Of a DNA stretch of 23,467 nt, positions 23,412 to 23,467 are shown piece by piece. Both the position numbers and the translations under genes were made by a program. The stretch lies in NCBI GenBank assembly GCA_035317605.1, contig DATHGT010000371.1:1-23467 (forward strand). The letters run 5' to 3'. The DNA is from DATHGT01 sp035317605 (GTDB lineage Bacteria > Methylomirabilota > Methylomirabilia > Rokubacteriales > CSP1-6). How positions within the stretch are numbered: the first letter of the stretch is position 1; the number at the start of each line of letters is the position of its first letter. The notes below the pieces were generated by a model. The model did not search any database, was not told where the DNA came from, and saw only the letters and a list, made by a program, of their open reading frames with translations.

Positions 23412-23467
23412 ATGCTACGGAAAATCTCGGTCGCGTTCGTGATCGCGGGTCTCGTGCTCACGTCCGC
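23412..23467 (+). CDS. Start of a secreted protein (5' end only)
   Basis: ATG 23412 is preceded at 6 bases by GAGGT. The 18 visible residues, MLRKISVAFVIAGLVLTS, are a basic start followed by a hydrophobic stretch, i.e. a signal peptide or membrane anchor. The rest lies outside the window, so function is unknown. It is divergent from the nucleotidyltransferase pair and lies 93 bases after a Fur-family-like palindrome, which would fit a metal-regulated exported protein. Confidence 0.65.
   Translation, partial: MLRKISVAFVIAGLVLTS

Overview
The window is about 23.5 kb of very GC-rich bacterial DNA with dense, mostly operonic genes, GTG starts and stop/start overlaps of 4 to 10 bases. The mix is several ABC substrate-binding proteins, a complete branched-chain amino-acid-type (Liv) ABC operon, a hydantoinase A/B pair, an orphan ThDP enzyme and type IV pilus minor pilins. 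That is typical of soil or subsurface lineages such as Candidatus Rokubacteria (Methylomirabilota) or related proteobacteria-like groups. This placement is an inference from gene content and style; there is no rRNA or marker gene in the window.

Layout. 1-653 (-): 3'-truncated VOC/glyoxalase-like protein. 734-5444 (+): three consecutive family-5 (peptide/nickel type) extracytoplasmic binding proteins with no permease or ATPase; the last two are a tandem duplication. 5448-8535 (-): a minor-pilin operon (pilV-, pilW-, pilX-like), ending in a TPR lipoprotein and preceded by a good sigma-54 promoter match. 8554-8848: a structured non-coding stretch. 8849-12816 (-): hyuB and hyuA; hyuA carries an in-frame array of 63-bp repeats near its 3' end. 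12902-13462 (-): unknown membrane protein. 13690-13893 (+): relic of a TonB-dependent receptor C-terminus. 13907-15040 (-): two-domain protein ending in what looks like a dead UreG/HypB-type GTPase. 15143-19604 (+): livK-H-M-G-F operon, every gene overlapping the next. 19723-20558 (+): periplasmic TPR protein and a small zinc-ribbon protein. 20668-22395 (-): acetolactate-synthase-like ThDP enzyme. 22430-23247 (-): nucleotidyltransferase plus a 91-residue partner, a possible toxin-antitoxin-like pair. 23412-end (+): start of a secreted protein behind a Fur-family-like palindrome.

How it works together. Most of the DNA encodes uptake of small organic nitrogen compounds (peptide-type binding proteins, Liv transporter) and enzymes that could process them (hydantoinase/oxoprolinase pair, ThDP enzyme). 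The pilus operon is a separate surface-appendage module with its own alternative-sigma promoter. A recurring trait is that several genes have a -10-like hexamer only 7 to 14 bases before the start codon and no Shine-Dalgarno sequence, which suggests leaderless or near-leaderless mRNAs. The best candidates for something undescribed are the degenerate GTPase-like protein, the NTase/91-residue pair with the nearby Fur-family-like operator, the HyuA repeat insertion, and the pilus TPR lipoprotein.
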